Source: Istiophorus platypterus (Eukaryota > Chordata > Actinopteri > Istiophoriformes > Istiophoridae). Taken from it: DNA of 64,000 nucleotides. The notes beneath the pieces are model-generated. The model did no database searches and was not told the DNA's origin. It saw only the letters and a list, made by a program, of their open reading frames with translations. The DNA lies in NCBI GenBank assembly GCA_016859345.1, contig JADGDC010000110.1, positions 1 through 64,000 of the forward strand, written 5' to 3'. A program made the translations under genes and the position numbers. Positions 10,458 to 21,481 of the stretch are shown here, piece by piece. The number at the start of each line of letters is the position of its first letter. Within the stretch, counting starts at the first letter, position 1.

Positions 10458-13400
10458 ATGATCGACCCGTCACTGTTTAGTAGTTATTTGACTCGGATGC
10501 TCATTGATGATCAGAAGATGTCAAACACCAACCTGCATAAGGAAATGAGGGACTTCAGTGCTTACGCTGATGTAAGTAACCAACTCCGTCAAGCTCCTAC
10601 TGTTCATAGGAAAAGGTTTTATTTCAGTGTCATGTGTATAAATATACCTAACCCTTATGGCCTCATATCATCTGGCAAGTTAATGGCAGAAACACAAAGT
10701 CCAGAAGCTCAGAATAGCCAATAGAATTTTTTCAGACTTTCAAGTCTAAAACAAGGTTTTTATACTCAGATAAAATAAGAAATTAGGAAAGTATAAAGCT
10801 TTGTATAGCACCATATTTTACAACCTGGTGTTTGCTTTTGTGCTTTATGTACACAAGATAGTTTTTATCATGTTTTAAGCAGTAGACGTGTGTTCATATG
10901 CAAAGACGATGTCGGAATCTGTAGTTTTCTCTGGGCCCCTACTGAATATGACCGGCGACGACATGTACAGCGACATGTCATCGTTCCGTCGCTGGCTGTC
11001 GAGGGGGTGTCCTGTAAACCATATTGGCTTTAGAGACAAGTGGCGGACTTTCAGGGGAAGACCTGGTCTGATTAAGACAGATGGCTACATCCCACTTGAG
11101 ATGGAGCAGCTCTCGTTTCCAGAAATCTGAGCTAGTTTATCTGAAAACCAAAACCATGACAACTCAAGAGTTGAGAGCAGGAATCAGAGTTGTAGTCTTA
11201 CACACTACTGAAATACAACAAAATATGAGACTTAAATGTGGATTCTTTAACATTAGATCACTCCCATTTTGATGTATTTTTTCTTACCGAGACCTGGTTG
11301 TCTCATGATGAATCTGTTAGCTTAAACGAATCCACTCCCCCAGTCATAATAATACTCATATTCCCAGAGGCACTGGCCGAGGAGGTGGAGTTGCAGCCAT
11401 TTTCAACTCAAGCCTCTTAATCAACCCTAAACCTAAAATCAGCCATGACTCTTTCACAGACAATGACCAGTAGTCTGATCCGTATATTACTTTAGTATAT
11501 ACTGTACCGTGCACACAGACATGTCGTGTGTAGTGTATGTATGCATGTTAAAATATAGTATAGTATGGCCAAGTAATACAGTATATAATTTTTATGGAGT
11601 AGAATAACCCATAATTTACTGTGTCATTATAACCAACTGACTCGATAAACTTAACAATTAAAAAATCGTCTATTTTTCACAGACACCTAAAAGCCACACT
11701 ATATCGAGTGGCTCCATTAACCAGTCCAGTATACTGGACGCAGAGAGAGCTGAAAGGGCTCAGAGCGCTGCGTTAATTCAACACGCAGAGAGGCTGTGCG
11801 CTTCACAGCAAGCGCGCAAAAGGGCCATTCTGGAGAGGCTGAATCTCTCCATGAAACGCTGCAACCTAACCTCACCTCAGCCCCCAGCTTCTCCAAGACA
11901 GAGCCCTGAATCCTCTGTGAGACAACGGCGGATCAGGCCTGTCTTATACGGACTTCCTTCAAGCCAGGAGGAGAACATCTGCAGCTGGATGTCCGGGTCC
12001 AACCAGATGTTGGATGAAGAGGACCGCTTTTTTGAGAAGAAGCTGCATCTAGGTGGGCAAATGGCCATACTTGCCTGTAAGTTGGCTAAGGTGACAGGCA
12101 AGGACACAAGCCCGAGCCCAAGCCCACCCTCCTCCAGAGGTAGCAGCGTGGACACACACACTCCACGTGAGCTGAGGGCCATTCCGTTTTTAGGAAGCCC
12201 CGATGGGTCACGCTTCACCCCTACTCCTCCCCCTGAAACATCCACCCGGAGGAAATCTCCAATCCCGGTGAGAGTCCGTGGCCCTGCTCTGCCACCCTTC
12301 ACCCCTGCTCCTCCGCCTAAAGAGGAAACCAGGAGAACATCTCGGGTCCTGAGGAAACGCGGTGAAGCAGGTAAGTTCATGCCGTTGCATGAAGATGACT
12401 TCCTTTACTGGATTTCTACCAGGAAACGTTTGACATAGGGAAAAACTTGAAGATTTGATGAAAGGAAAAAGTTGGATATTTGAATAACATTGATTTTTTT
12501 TTGCTGTAAATCTGAACAGACAATAAGATAGCTGATGGATGCGCAGTCCAGTCTGCTAAAATCAAGAGGGAGGCGTTTGTGGCAAGTCAGGAACACTTCC
12601 AGCTTGACCACCACCCATCTCCTCAACCTCCCAGACGAACGACCCTTGTCGTAAAACCTCCCTCAACAGCTGCCCCGACCAACAGAAAGGGACCCCGACG
12701 TGGGACAAACCTCCGCCCTCCGAAGGCTGACAGCGGAGCGGGTAAGCGTGACCTTCAGCCTTCGGTCAACGCTTCAGCGGGCGTGTCCCTTTTCTTCGGG
12801 CAGCTCAACTCAGAAAACTGGTAAGTCACCCACACAACAGACAAATACAGACAGATTTAAACAGCATAACCAGCGAGGACACAGCCGTCGATTCTTCCCC
12901 AAGCAGCGCTTAACACAATTCATCCCGTTTTCTAATCAAACTATAGGGAGAAGAAAATAGATGGACTACGGTCTATTCAAGCTCTGGCGAGACAGGATCC
13001 AGAGCAACTGCAGACCAGACTGCATGAAGTCTGCCTGGTCGTCACGAAGAGGCGATAGACATATTTCTCTTTGTCTAAGTGTTTGTCTTTGCTTTGCGTG
13101 CAGTTTTCAGTTTTCTTTGTTTTACGTGTATCTAAACTGTGAATAGAGAAATATTGAACCATGTTCTCATTTACTGTCTAGGTGAAAAACCTGCGTTCCG
13201 CTGTGGCCTGCGCTGCAATGGAAACCATAGCAGCGCTCCATGTGCACCTTGGGAAGGCCATGGACCCTGAGGCAGAGACGACCGCCGCGCCCTGCTGCTG
13301 AAGTTGCGCAGACGACCAGCTCCTTCATTCACGAGCAGGTCGATCTTGCCCTGGATGCGCTGGTGGAGAACTGCAGCCCCGGGAGGGTTGTGAGCGTTCT

Positions 13401-13959
13401 GCTCAACACCGGATTGAGGTATGAGGAGGGAATCTGATCAGAATTTCAAAGAAAGTGGAGTAGCAGCATCTTTTAAAGGACATTATATAAAAACATAATG
13501 GCAGCATTTGTCTGACTCCTAGCTTTCCCTGTCTTTTCTCTTCTTTAGCCACCGTTGTGCTGCAGTGAGGGGGAGCACTGCCAAGCACCTCCACCAGCTG
13601 GCAGACATCATTGGAGATGAGCGAATCTTCAGCTCAGGGAAGATCTTTGCGGAGCGTTTCCTTACTGCTGTCAGTAAGATGTCGCTGGATGCCGCACCAG
13701 AAGTCAGGTTGGTAACCAAGTCCTGCATGATCATATCCTGTGAAAAATGCTGTTCGTGGTCAGAATCTCGTAAACTTCCACGTATTGTGCTTAAAGAATA
13801 AGTAGCTAAATGAGAAATGTACTTCTTCACAGGCACCACGGACAAAAGATGCTCCAGGGCCTCGCCCAGCAGAAGGAGTTCACAGTCCTGTCAAACACCC
13901 TTATCCCAGTGAAAGACAGGCGTCCGCTGGAAAAGATTTTGAGGAACTTAATGCACTAG
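10458..13959 (+). CDS. C3: TOG-domain gene, TOGARAM/FAM179-like, with promoter and all seven exons
   Basis: Exons: 10458-10571, 11683-12370, 12520-12820, 12947-13051, 13182-13418, 13549-13707, 13833-13959. Intron phases are 0, 1, 2, 0, 2, 2. The consensus product is about 577 aa: exon 1 (1-38), a helical Glu/Arg/Ala-rich part (about 54-100), a disordered Ser/Pro/Arg linker, an SPIP motif at about residue 230 (12256-12267) in a basic patch, then a TOG domain (about 369-550) and a short tail ending NLMH. Exons 1, 2, 3, 6 and 7 are open. Exon 4 lost one G near its end and its donor reads GCGATA instead of GTACGA. Exon 5 lost one G twice (CCGGCCG to CCGCCG, TTGGCG to TTGCG). I call it CDS because the breaks are few and lie in short G or GC runs. 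It may equally be a young pseudogene. Polyadenylation signal at 14340-14345. Exon 6 shares CACTGCCAAG and CAGCTCAGGG only with C6. Confidence 0.65.
10888..11478 (+). mobile_element. L2-like LINE fragment in intron 1 of C3
   Basis: ORF1-end and endonuclease-start remnants in the intronic form: GGATTC before the FNIRSL codons and the roughly 40-base deletion after RSLPF. It lies between exon 1 and exon 2 on the gene's strand. Confidence 0.7.
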
Positions 13960-14107
13960 AGGGATTTTCTTAGAGTGTTCCTGTTTCCTCCAATTGTCCA
14001 GTGAAATTTGGGAGAGGTTACCTAGAGCCTCTAAATTGTAATTATATTTATGTATGTATGTTTGTAAACGGCTGTGATTGACTGTAAACCAATGTCTGCC
14101 TTGTAAA

Positions 14108-14152
14108 TGACTGGCCATCTGTCCAGGGTGTACACTGGACATGTCGCCAGTC
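14108..14152 (+). other. 3' UTR hairpin of C3 (one arm mutated)
   Basis: The inner stem TGTCCAG/CTGGACA is intact. The outer arm reads GACTGGCCA against TCGCCAGTC, one mismatch. Confidence 0.5.
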
Positions 14153-14339
14153 CATTACATCGTATCTCATGGCCCTTGCAGTCACCAGCTGTCAACCCAA
14201 TTTGTGTATCCTCTTTCTTCTCTAAATATAATAACAATAATCGAAAACACTGTCTGTGTAGACTGTTCTTAATTATTCACATCATTGTGTTCTGTTGCAT
14301 CTCGCCTTTACCAAAGTGCCATTTAATGCAGTGTTTTGC

Positions 14340-14345
14340 AATAAA
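14340..14345 (+). promoter_or_regulatory. Polyadenylation signal of C3
   Basis: AATAAA in the conserved TTTTGCAATAAAACTTTG context, 381 bases past the stop codon. Confidence 0.6.
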
Positions 14346-14468
14346 ACTTTGCAACTCAATCAACTGTGTCAGCAGTCCGTCCAGTCAACATCATGACTAC
14401 AGGATTTTCTGACTGCTTTAGCCAGTGGCTGATAACAGGTTCTAACTCTAAAAGAGGGACTTAAGCCT

Positions 14469-14935
14469 TATTTCAGTGTAGGAGAAACATAATAAACAAC
14501 AAGATCAACTACAAAGGTTCTAGAGGCTTTTCTTTCCAAAAATGTCAGGAATTTCACATATTAAAGAGGAAAAGATTTAATGTAGCATAAGGAGACACAA
14601 GCCAGTGTCTTATTGTGCGGTCCCAAGCCGGATAAATACAGAGGGTTGTGTCAGGAAGGGCATCCGACGTAAATCTTTTGCCAAATCAAACATAATGTCT
14701 ATCTGATATGGCTGTTGCTAAATTTAATGAAGTGATTCCATCACTGCTAAATTCAATGCCACATCAAAACATAACAGAGAACTTCGTATGCTAACTTTAG
14801 CCCGTCCCAAATTGATCAGCCTTATTTCAGTGTAGGAGAAACATAATAAACAACAAGATAAACTACAAAGGTTCTAGAGGCTTTTCTCTTTCCAAAAAAG
14901 TCAGGAATTTCACATTAAAGAGGAAAAGATTTCTT
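14469..14935 (+). repeat. Direct repeat of about 112 bp around RTE and L2 pieces
   Basis: The stretch beginning CTTATTTCAGTGTAGGAGAA and ending AAGAGGAAAAGATTT occurs at about 14467-14580 and again at about 14820-14933. Between the copies lie the RTE 5' tip (14620-14693) and a 125-bp L2 RT piece (14694-14819). The same arrangement recurs at about 26281-26780, 42787-43268 and 60581-61049. Confidence 0.65.
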
Positions 14936-15007
14936 ATGAATGTTTGAATATAAGGAATTTTTGTCCAAGTGGATTGATGATTTCATGGGGAAATTTTCCT
15001 TTGATAT

Positions 15008-15043
15008 GACTGTCTACTACACAGTATATAGTAGTAGACAGTC
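15008..15043. repeat. Perfect 13-bp inverted repeat
   Basis: GACTGTCTACTAC (15008-15020) and GTAGTAGACAGTC (15031-15043) are exact reverse complements around the 10-base spacer ACAGTATATA. The copies at 21995-22030, 26855-26890, 38501-38536, 43344-43379 and 61125-61160 are also perfect. They occur only in spacers that keep the L2 5' half. Confidence 0.75.
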
Positions 15044-15130
15044 GTGGTCAATATTTATTCTTCTCCTGAAGAATTTTCATGTGAGCAGAAGTTTGTTTTG
15101 CTGCTCTGCTTCTTCCCAGTTAATTTAGCT

Positions 15131-16310
15131 CCTCTCTCCTCCACAGCAGCTAAATAACCAGCGTACATTTAACCCACACTGAGCTTTGTCCCTCTTGTAG
15201 CGATGCTCTCGCTAAATCACAGTCACTCACAAGCTTCTCATTCCGTTAGTTACTTTAGCCTAGCAGTTAGCAAAGCTTTCCCTCTCCAGCTCTCTCCTGC
15301 TCGCTCTGGTTAATGTTCACTTTTAAGTCCGACTCCTTGAGCGATAAGGGTACGGGTATTAAATCGAGTTTATTTTCAGCGATGGAGATGAGGCTCGGTG
15401 AACTGGGAGCGAAGCTTTGCACCATGGAAAACAAATCATTAGCAACAGCGGTTAGCAGCCCGCTAGCCGCTGAGAGCCGCCCTAAGCGTACGCTACTCTC
15501 CCCGGCGGCTCAGTCATGGCGGCTGGTGACGGAAGTGTAGCCCGGAGACAAAAACCCATAATTCACCACAAACCAGTACGTCTCAAAAGATTCTCCCCAC
15601 ACAACGACAGAGAAAACAACTCTGGTTATTGGCAGCTCTATTTTATACGTTAAGTTAGCGACACCAGCGACCATGGTTGAACGTCTCCCTGGGGCCAGAG
15701 GAGGCGACGTCGTGTTCATATGCAAAGACGATGTCGGAATCCGTAGTTTTCTCTGGGCCCCTACTGAATATGACCGGCGACGACATGTACAGCGACATGT
15801 CATCGTTTGGTCGCTGGCTGTCGAGGGGGTGTCCAGTAAACCATATTGGCTTTAGAGACAAGTGGTGTACGAGTGGCGGACTTTCAGGGGAAGACCTGGT
15901 CTGATTAAGTCAGATGGCTACATCCCACTATAGATGGAGCAGCTCTCGTTTCCAGAAATCTGAGCTAGTTTATCTGAAAACCAAAACCACGACAACTCAA
16001 GAGTTGAGAGCAGGAAGCAGAGTTGTAGTCTTACACACTACTGAAATACAACAAAATATGAGACTTAAATGTGGACTCTTTAACATTAGATCACTCCCAT
16101 TTTGATGTATTTTTTCTTACCGAGACCTGGTTGTCTCATGATGAATCTGTTAGCTTAAACGAATCCACTCCCCCAGTCATATTAATACTCATATTCCCAG
16201 AGGCACTGGCCGAGGAGGTGGAGTTGCAGCCATTTTCAACTCAAGCCTCTTAATCAACCCTAAACCTAAAATCAGCCATGACTCTTTCACAGACAATGAC
16301 CAGTAGTCTG
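15131..16310 (+). mobile_element. L2-like LINE 5' half (spacer A), joined to intron 1 form
   Basis: Starts with a typical L2-like 5' UTR (CTAGCAGTTAGCAAAG), then ORF1 remnants (MEMRLGELGAKLCTMENKS, TLVIGSSI type) and the endonuclease start. The part with GGACTC before the FNIRSL codons is of the intergenic type. The roughly 40-base deletion after RSLPF just downstream is of the intronic type. No RT half, promoter or exon 1 follows, and exon 2 of C4 comes next. Confidence 0.7.
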
Positions 16311-16515
16311 GTCCGTATATTACTTTAGTATACAGTATACCGTTCACACAGACATGTCGTGTGTAGTGTATGTATTCATGTTAAAATATAGTATAGTATG
16401 GCCAAGTAATACAGTTTATAATTTTTATGGAGTAGAATAACCCATAATTTACTGTGTCATTATAACCAACTGACTCGATAAACTTAACAATTAAAAAATC
16501 GTCTATTTTTCACAG

Positions 16516-18773
16516 ACACCTAAAAGCCACACTATATCGAGTGGCTCCACTAACCAGTCCAGTATACTGGACGCAGAGAGAGCTGAAAGGGCTCAGAGCG
16601 CTGCGTTAATTCAACACGCAGAGAGGCTGTGCGCTTCACAGCAAGCGCGCAAAAGGGCCATTCTGGAGAGGCTGAATCTCTCCATGAAACGCTGCAACCT
16701 AACCTCACCTCAGCCCCCAGCTTCTCCAAGACAGAGCCCTGAATCCTCTGTGAGACAACGGTGGATCAGGCCTGTCTTAAACGGACTTCCTTCAAGCCAG
16801 GAGGAGAACATCTGCAGCTGGATGTCCGGGTCCAACCAGATGTTGGATGAAGAGGACCGCTTTTTTGAGAAGAAGCTGCATCTAGGTGGGCAAATGGCCA
16901 TACTTGCCTGTAAGTTGGCTAAGGTGACAGAGCAAGGACACAAGCCCGAGCCCACCCACCCTCCTCCAGAGGTAGCAGCGTGGACACACACACTCCACGA
17001 GAGCTGAGGGCCATTCCGTTTTAGGAAGCCCCGATGGGTCACGCTTCACCCCTCCTCCCTGAAACATCCACCCGGAGGAAATCTCAAATCGGTGAGAGTC
17101 CGTGGCCCTGCTCTGCCACCTTCACCCCTGCTCCTCCGCCCTAAAGAGGAAACCAGGAGAACATCTCGGGTCCTGAGGAAACGCAGTGAAGCAGGTAAGT
17201 TCAGGCCGTTGCATGAAGATGACTTCCTTTACTGGATTTCTACCAGGAAACGTTTGACATAGGGAAAAACTTGAAGATTTGATTAAAGGAAAAAGTTGGA
17301 TATTTGAATAACATTGATTTTTTTTTTCTGTAAATCTGAACAGACAATAAGATAGCTGATGGATGCACAGTCCAGTCTGCTAAAATCAAGAGGGAGGCAT
17401 TTGTGGCAAGTCAGAAACACTTCCAGCTTGACCACCACCCATCTCCTCAACCTCCCAGAAGAACGACCCTTGTCGTAAAAACTCCCTCAACAGCTGCCCC
17501 GACTAACAGAAAGGGACCCCGACGTGGGACAAACCTCCGCCCTCCGAAGCCTGACAGCGGAGCGGGTAAGCGTGACCTTCAGCCTTCGGTCAACGCTTCA
17601 GCGGGCAAGTCCCTTTTCTTCGGGCAGCTCAACTCAGAAAACTGGTAAGTCACCCACACAACAGACAAATACAGACAGATTTAAACAGCATAACCAGCGA
17701 GGACACAGCCGTCGATTCTTCCCCAAGCAGCGCTTAACACAATTCATTCTGTTTTCTAAACAAACTTTAGGGAGAAGAAAATAGATGGACTACGGTCTAT
17801 TCAAGCTCTGGCGAGACAGGATCCAGAGCAACTGCAGACCAGACTGCATGAAGTCTGCCTGGTCGTCACGGAAGAGGTACATATTTGTCTTTGTCTAAGT
17901 GTTTGTCTTTGCTTTGCGTGCAGTTTTCAGTTTTCTTTGTTTTACGTGTATCTAAACTGTGAATCGAGAAATATTGAACCATGTTCTCATTTACCGTCTA
18001 GGTGAAAAACCTGCGTTCCGCTCTGGCCTGCGCTGCAATGGAAACCATAGCAGCGCTCCATGTGCACCTTGGGAAGGCCATGGACCCTGAGGCAGAGACG
18101 ACCGCGCCCTGCTGCTGAAGTTGGCGCAGGCGACCAGCTCCTTCATTCACGAGCAGGTCGATCTTGCCTGGATGCGCTGGAGAACTGCAGCCCCGGGAGG
18201 GTTGTGAGCGTTCTGCTCAACACCGGATTGAGGTATGAGGAGGGAATCTGATCAGAATTTCAAAGAAAGTGGAGTAGCAGCAGCTTTTAAAGGACATTAT
18301 ATAAAAACATAATAGCAGCATTTGTCTGACTCCTAGCTTTCCCTGTCTTTTCTCTTCTTTAGCCACCGTTGTTCTGCAGTGAGGGGGAGCACAGCCAAGC
18401 ACCTCCACCAGCTGGCCGACATCATTGGAGACGAGCGAATCTTCAGCACAGGGAAGATCTTTGCGGAGCGTTTCCTTACTGCTGTCAGTAAGATGTCGCT
18501 GGATGCCGCACCAGAAGTCAGGTTGGTAACCAAGTCCTGCATGATCATATCCTGTGAAAAATGCTGTGCGTAGTCAGAATCTCATAACCTTGTACGTATT
18601 GTGCTTAAAGAATAAGTAGCTAAATGAGAAATGTATTTCTTCACAGGCACCACGGACAAAAGATGCTCCAGGGCCTCGCCCGCCAGAAGGAGTTCACTGT
18701 CCTGTCAAACACCCTTATCCCAGTGAAAGACAGGCGTCCGCTGGAAAAGATTTTGAGGAACCTAATGTACTAG
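16516..18773 (+). pseudogene. C4: TOG-domain gene copy without exon 1, fused to C5
   Basis: Exons: exon 2 16516-17194, then 17344-17644, 17771-17876, 18002-18232, 18363-18521, 18647-18773. There is no exon 1 or promoter upstream. Exon 2 opens normally but shifts frame near 16930 (ACAGAGCAAGG for ACAGGCAAGG) and carries more losses later. Exons 3, 4, 6 and 7 are open and full length. Exon 5 is 8 bases short (ACCGCGCC for ACCGGCCGCGCC and losses near 18170-18180). Exons 3-4 share marks with C9 (NASAGKSLFF, ACTTTAGGG acceptor), while exon 7 has the fused-type marks ARQKEF and NLMY. It ends without a 3' UTR. Confidence 0.7.
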
Positions 18774-18800
18774 AGGGATTTTCTGATGGAGTCAACGGCG
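18774..18800 (+). other. Fusion junction C4/C5
   Basis: The gene's 3' flank (GAGGGATTTTCT) passes through GATGGAGT into CAACGGCGGATCAGG of exon 2. It is the same join as at 5186 and 51332, but with a few different bases at the seam. Confidence 0.75.
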
Positions 18801-20822
18801 GATCAGGCCTGTCTTATACGGACTTCCTTCGAGCCAGGAGGAGAACATCTGCAGCTGGATGTCGGGTCCAACCAGATGTTGGATGAAGAGGACCGCTTTT
18901 TGAGAAGAAGCTGCATCTAGGTGGGCAAATGGCCATACTTGCCTGTAAGTTGGCTAAGGTGACAGGCAAGGACACAAGCCCAAGCCAAGCCCACCCTCCT
19001 CCAGAGGTACCCTCAGCAGCGTGGACACACACACTCCCGTGAGCTGAGGGCCTCCGTTTTAGGAAGCCCGATGGGTCACGCTTCCCCTACTCCTCCCCTG
19101 AAACATCCACCGGAGAAATCTCAAATCGGTGAGAGTCCGTGGCCCTGCTCTGCCACCCTTCACCTCTGCTCCTCCGCCTAAAAGAGAAACCAGGAGAACA
19201 TCTCGGGTCCTGAGGAAAGCAGCGGTGAAGCAGGTAAGTTCATGCCGTTGCATGAAGATGACTTCCTTTACTGGATTTCTACCAAGAAACGTTTGACATA
19301 GGGAAAAACTTGAAGATTTGATTAAAGGAAAAAGTTGGATATTTGAATAACATCGATTTTTTTTTGCTGTAAATCTGAACAGACAATAAGATAGCTGATG
19401 GATGCGCAGTCCAGTCTGCTAAAATCAAGAGGGAGGCGTTTGTGGCAAGTCAGAAACACTTCCAGCTTGACCACCACCCATCTCCTCAACCTCCCAGAAG
19501 AACGACCCTTGTCATAAAACTCCCTCAACAGCTGCCCCGACCAACAGAAAGGGACCCCGACGTGGGACAAACCTCCGCCCTCCGAAGCCTGACAGCGGAG
19601 CGGGTAAGCGTGACCTTCAGCCTTCGGTCAACGCTTCAGCGGGCGTGTCCCTTTTCTTCGGGCAGCTCAACTCAGAAAACTGGTAAGTCACCCACACAAC
19701 AGACAAATACAGACAGATTTAAACAGCATAACCAGCGAGGACACAGCTGTCGATTGTTCCCCAAGCAGCGCTTAACACAATTCATTCTGTTTTATCATCA
19801 AAATATAGGGAGAAGAAAATAGATGGACTACGGTCTATTCAAGCTCTGACGAGACAGGATCCAGAGCAACTGCAGACCAAACTGCATGAAGTCTACCTGG
19901 TCGTCACGGAAGAGGTACTATAGACATATTTCTCTTTGTCTAAGTGTTTGTCTTTGCTTTGCGTGCAGTTTTCAGTTTTCTTTGTTTTACGTGTATCTAA
20001 ACTGTGAATAGAGAAATATTGAACCATGTTCTCATTTACCGTCTAGGTGACAAACCTGCGTTCCGCTGTGGCCTGCGCTGCAATGGAAACCATAGCAGCG
20101 CTCCATGTGCACCTTGGGAAGGCCATGGACCCTGAGGCAGAGACGACCGGCCGCGCCCTGCTGCTGAAGTTGGCGCAGACGACCAGCTCCTTCATTCACG
20201 AGCAGGTCGATCTTGGCCTGGATGCGCTGGTGGAGAACTGCAGCCCCGGGAGGGTTGTGAGCGTTCTGCTCAACACCGGATTGAGGTATGAGGAGGGAAT
20301 CTGATTAGAATTTCAAAGAAAGTGGAGTAGCAGCAGCTTTTAAAGGACATTATATAAAAACATAACGGCAGCATTTGTCTGACTCCTAGCTTTCCCTGTC
20401 TTTTCTCTTCTTTAGCCACCGTTGTGCTGCAGTGAGGGGGAGCACAGCCAAGCACCTCCACCAGCTGGCCAACATCATTGGAGACGAGCGAATCTTCAGC
20501 ACAGGGAAGATCTTTGCGGAGCGTTTCCTTACTGCTGTCAGTAAGATGTCGCTGGATGCCGCACCAGAAGTCAGGTTGGTAACCAAGTCCTGCATGATCA
20601 TATCCTGTGAAAAATGCTGTTCGTGGTCAGAATCTCGTAAACTTCCACGTGTGCTTAAAGAATAAGTAGCTAAATGAGAAATGTACTTCTTCACAGGCAC
20701 CACGGACAAAGATGCTCCAGGGCCTCGCCCAGCAGAAGGAGTTCACCGTCCTGTCAAACACCCTTATCCCAGTGAAAGACAGGCGTCCGCTGGAAAAGAT
20801 TTTGAGGAACTTAATGCACTAG
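18793..20822 (+). pseudogene. C5: 5'-truncated TOG-domain gene copy
   Basis: Exons: partial exon 2 about 18793-19233, then 19383-19682, 19809-19914, 20047-20285, 20416-20574, 20697-20822. Exon 2 has many one-base losses (for example CCGTTTTAGG and CACCGGAGAAATC). Exon 3 lacks the same C as C1. Exon 4 is full length with Ala-to-Thr, Arg-to-Lys and Cys-to-Tyr changes. Exons 5 and 6 are open. Exon 7 lost one A (GGACAAAGATG for GGACAAAAGATG). Exon 5 (CTTGGCCTGG), exon 6 (CCAACATC) and the 3' flank match C9. Polyadenylation signal at 21198-21203. Confidence 0.7.
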
Positions 20823-21197
20823 AGAGATTTTCTTAGAGTGTTCCTGTTTCCTCCAATTGTCCAGTGAAATGTGGCGGAGGTTACCTGGAGCCTCTAAATT
20901 GTAATTATATTTATGTATGTACGTTTATGGCGGCTGTGATTGACTGTAAACCAATGTCTGCCTTGTAAATGACTGGCCATCTGTCCAGGGTGTACACTGG
21001 ACATGTGCCAGTCTATTACATATCTCATGGCCCTTGCAGTCACCAGCTGTCAACCCAATTTCTGTGTACACTTTCTCCTTTAAATATAATAACAATAATC
21101 GAAAACACTGTCTGTGTACGCTGTTCTTAATATTCACATCATTGTGTTCTGTTGCATTTCGGCCTTTACCAAAGTGCCATTTAATGCAGTGTTTTGC

Positions 21198-21203
21198 AAT
21201 AAA
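21198..21203 (+). promoter_or_regulatory. Polyadenylation signal of C5
   Basis: AATAAA followed by ACTTTGAAACTC. The GAAACTC variant is shared only with C9. Confidence 0.6.
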
Positions 21204-21481
21204 ACTTTGAAACTCAACCAACTGTGTCAGCAGTCCGTCCAGTCAACATCATGACTACAGGATTTTCTGACTGCTTTAGCCAGTGGCTGATAACAGGTTC
21301 TAACTCTAAAAGAGGGACTTAAGCCTTATTTCAGTGTAGGAGAAACATAATAAACAACAAGATCAACTACAAAGGTTCTAGAGGCTTTTCTCTTCCCAAA
21401 AATGTCAGGAATTTCACATATTAAAGAGGAAAAGATTTAATGTAGCCGCAAGGAGACACAAGCCAGTGTCTTATTGTGCCG

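Noticed and set aside
11877..12380. Minus-strand frames over exon 2 in many copies
   Set aside because: Antisense shadows of a Pro/Ser/Arg-rich exon. The sense frame has splice sites with correct phase and joins to the TOG exons.
15313..15540. Plus-strand frame MFTFKSDSL as a host first exon for C4
   Set aside because: It matches L2-like ORF1 sequence repeated in all spacers with the L2 5' half. I found no convincing donor joining it to exon 2.
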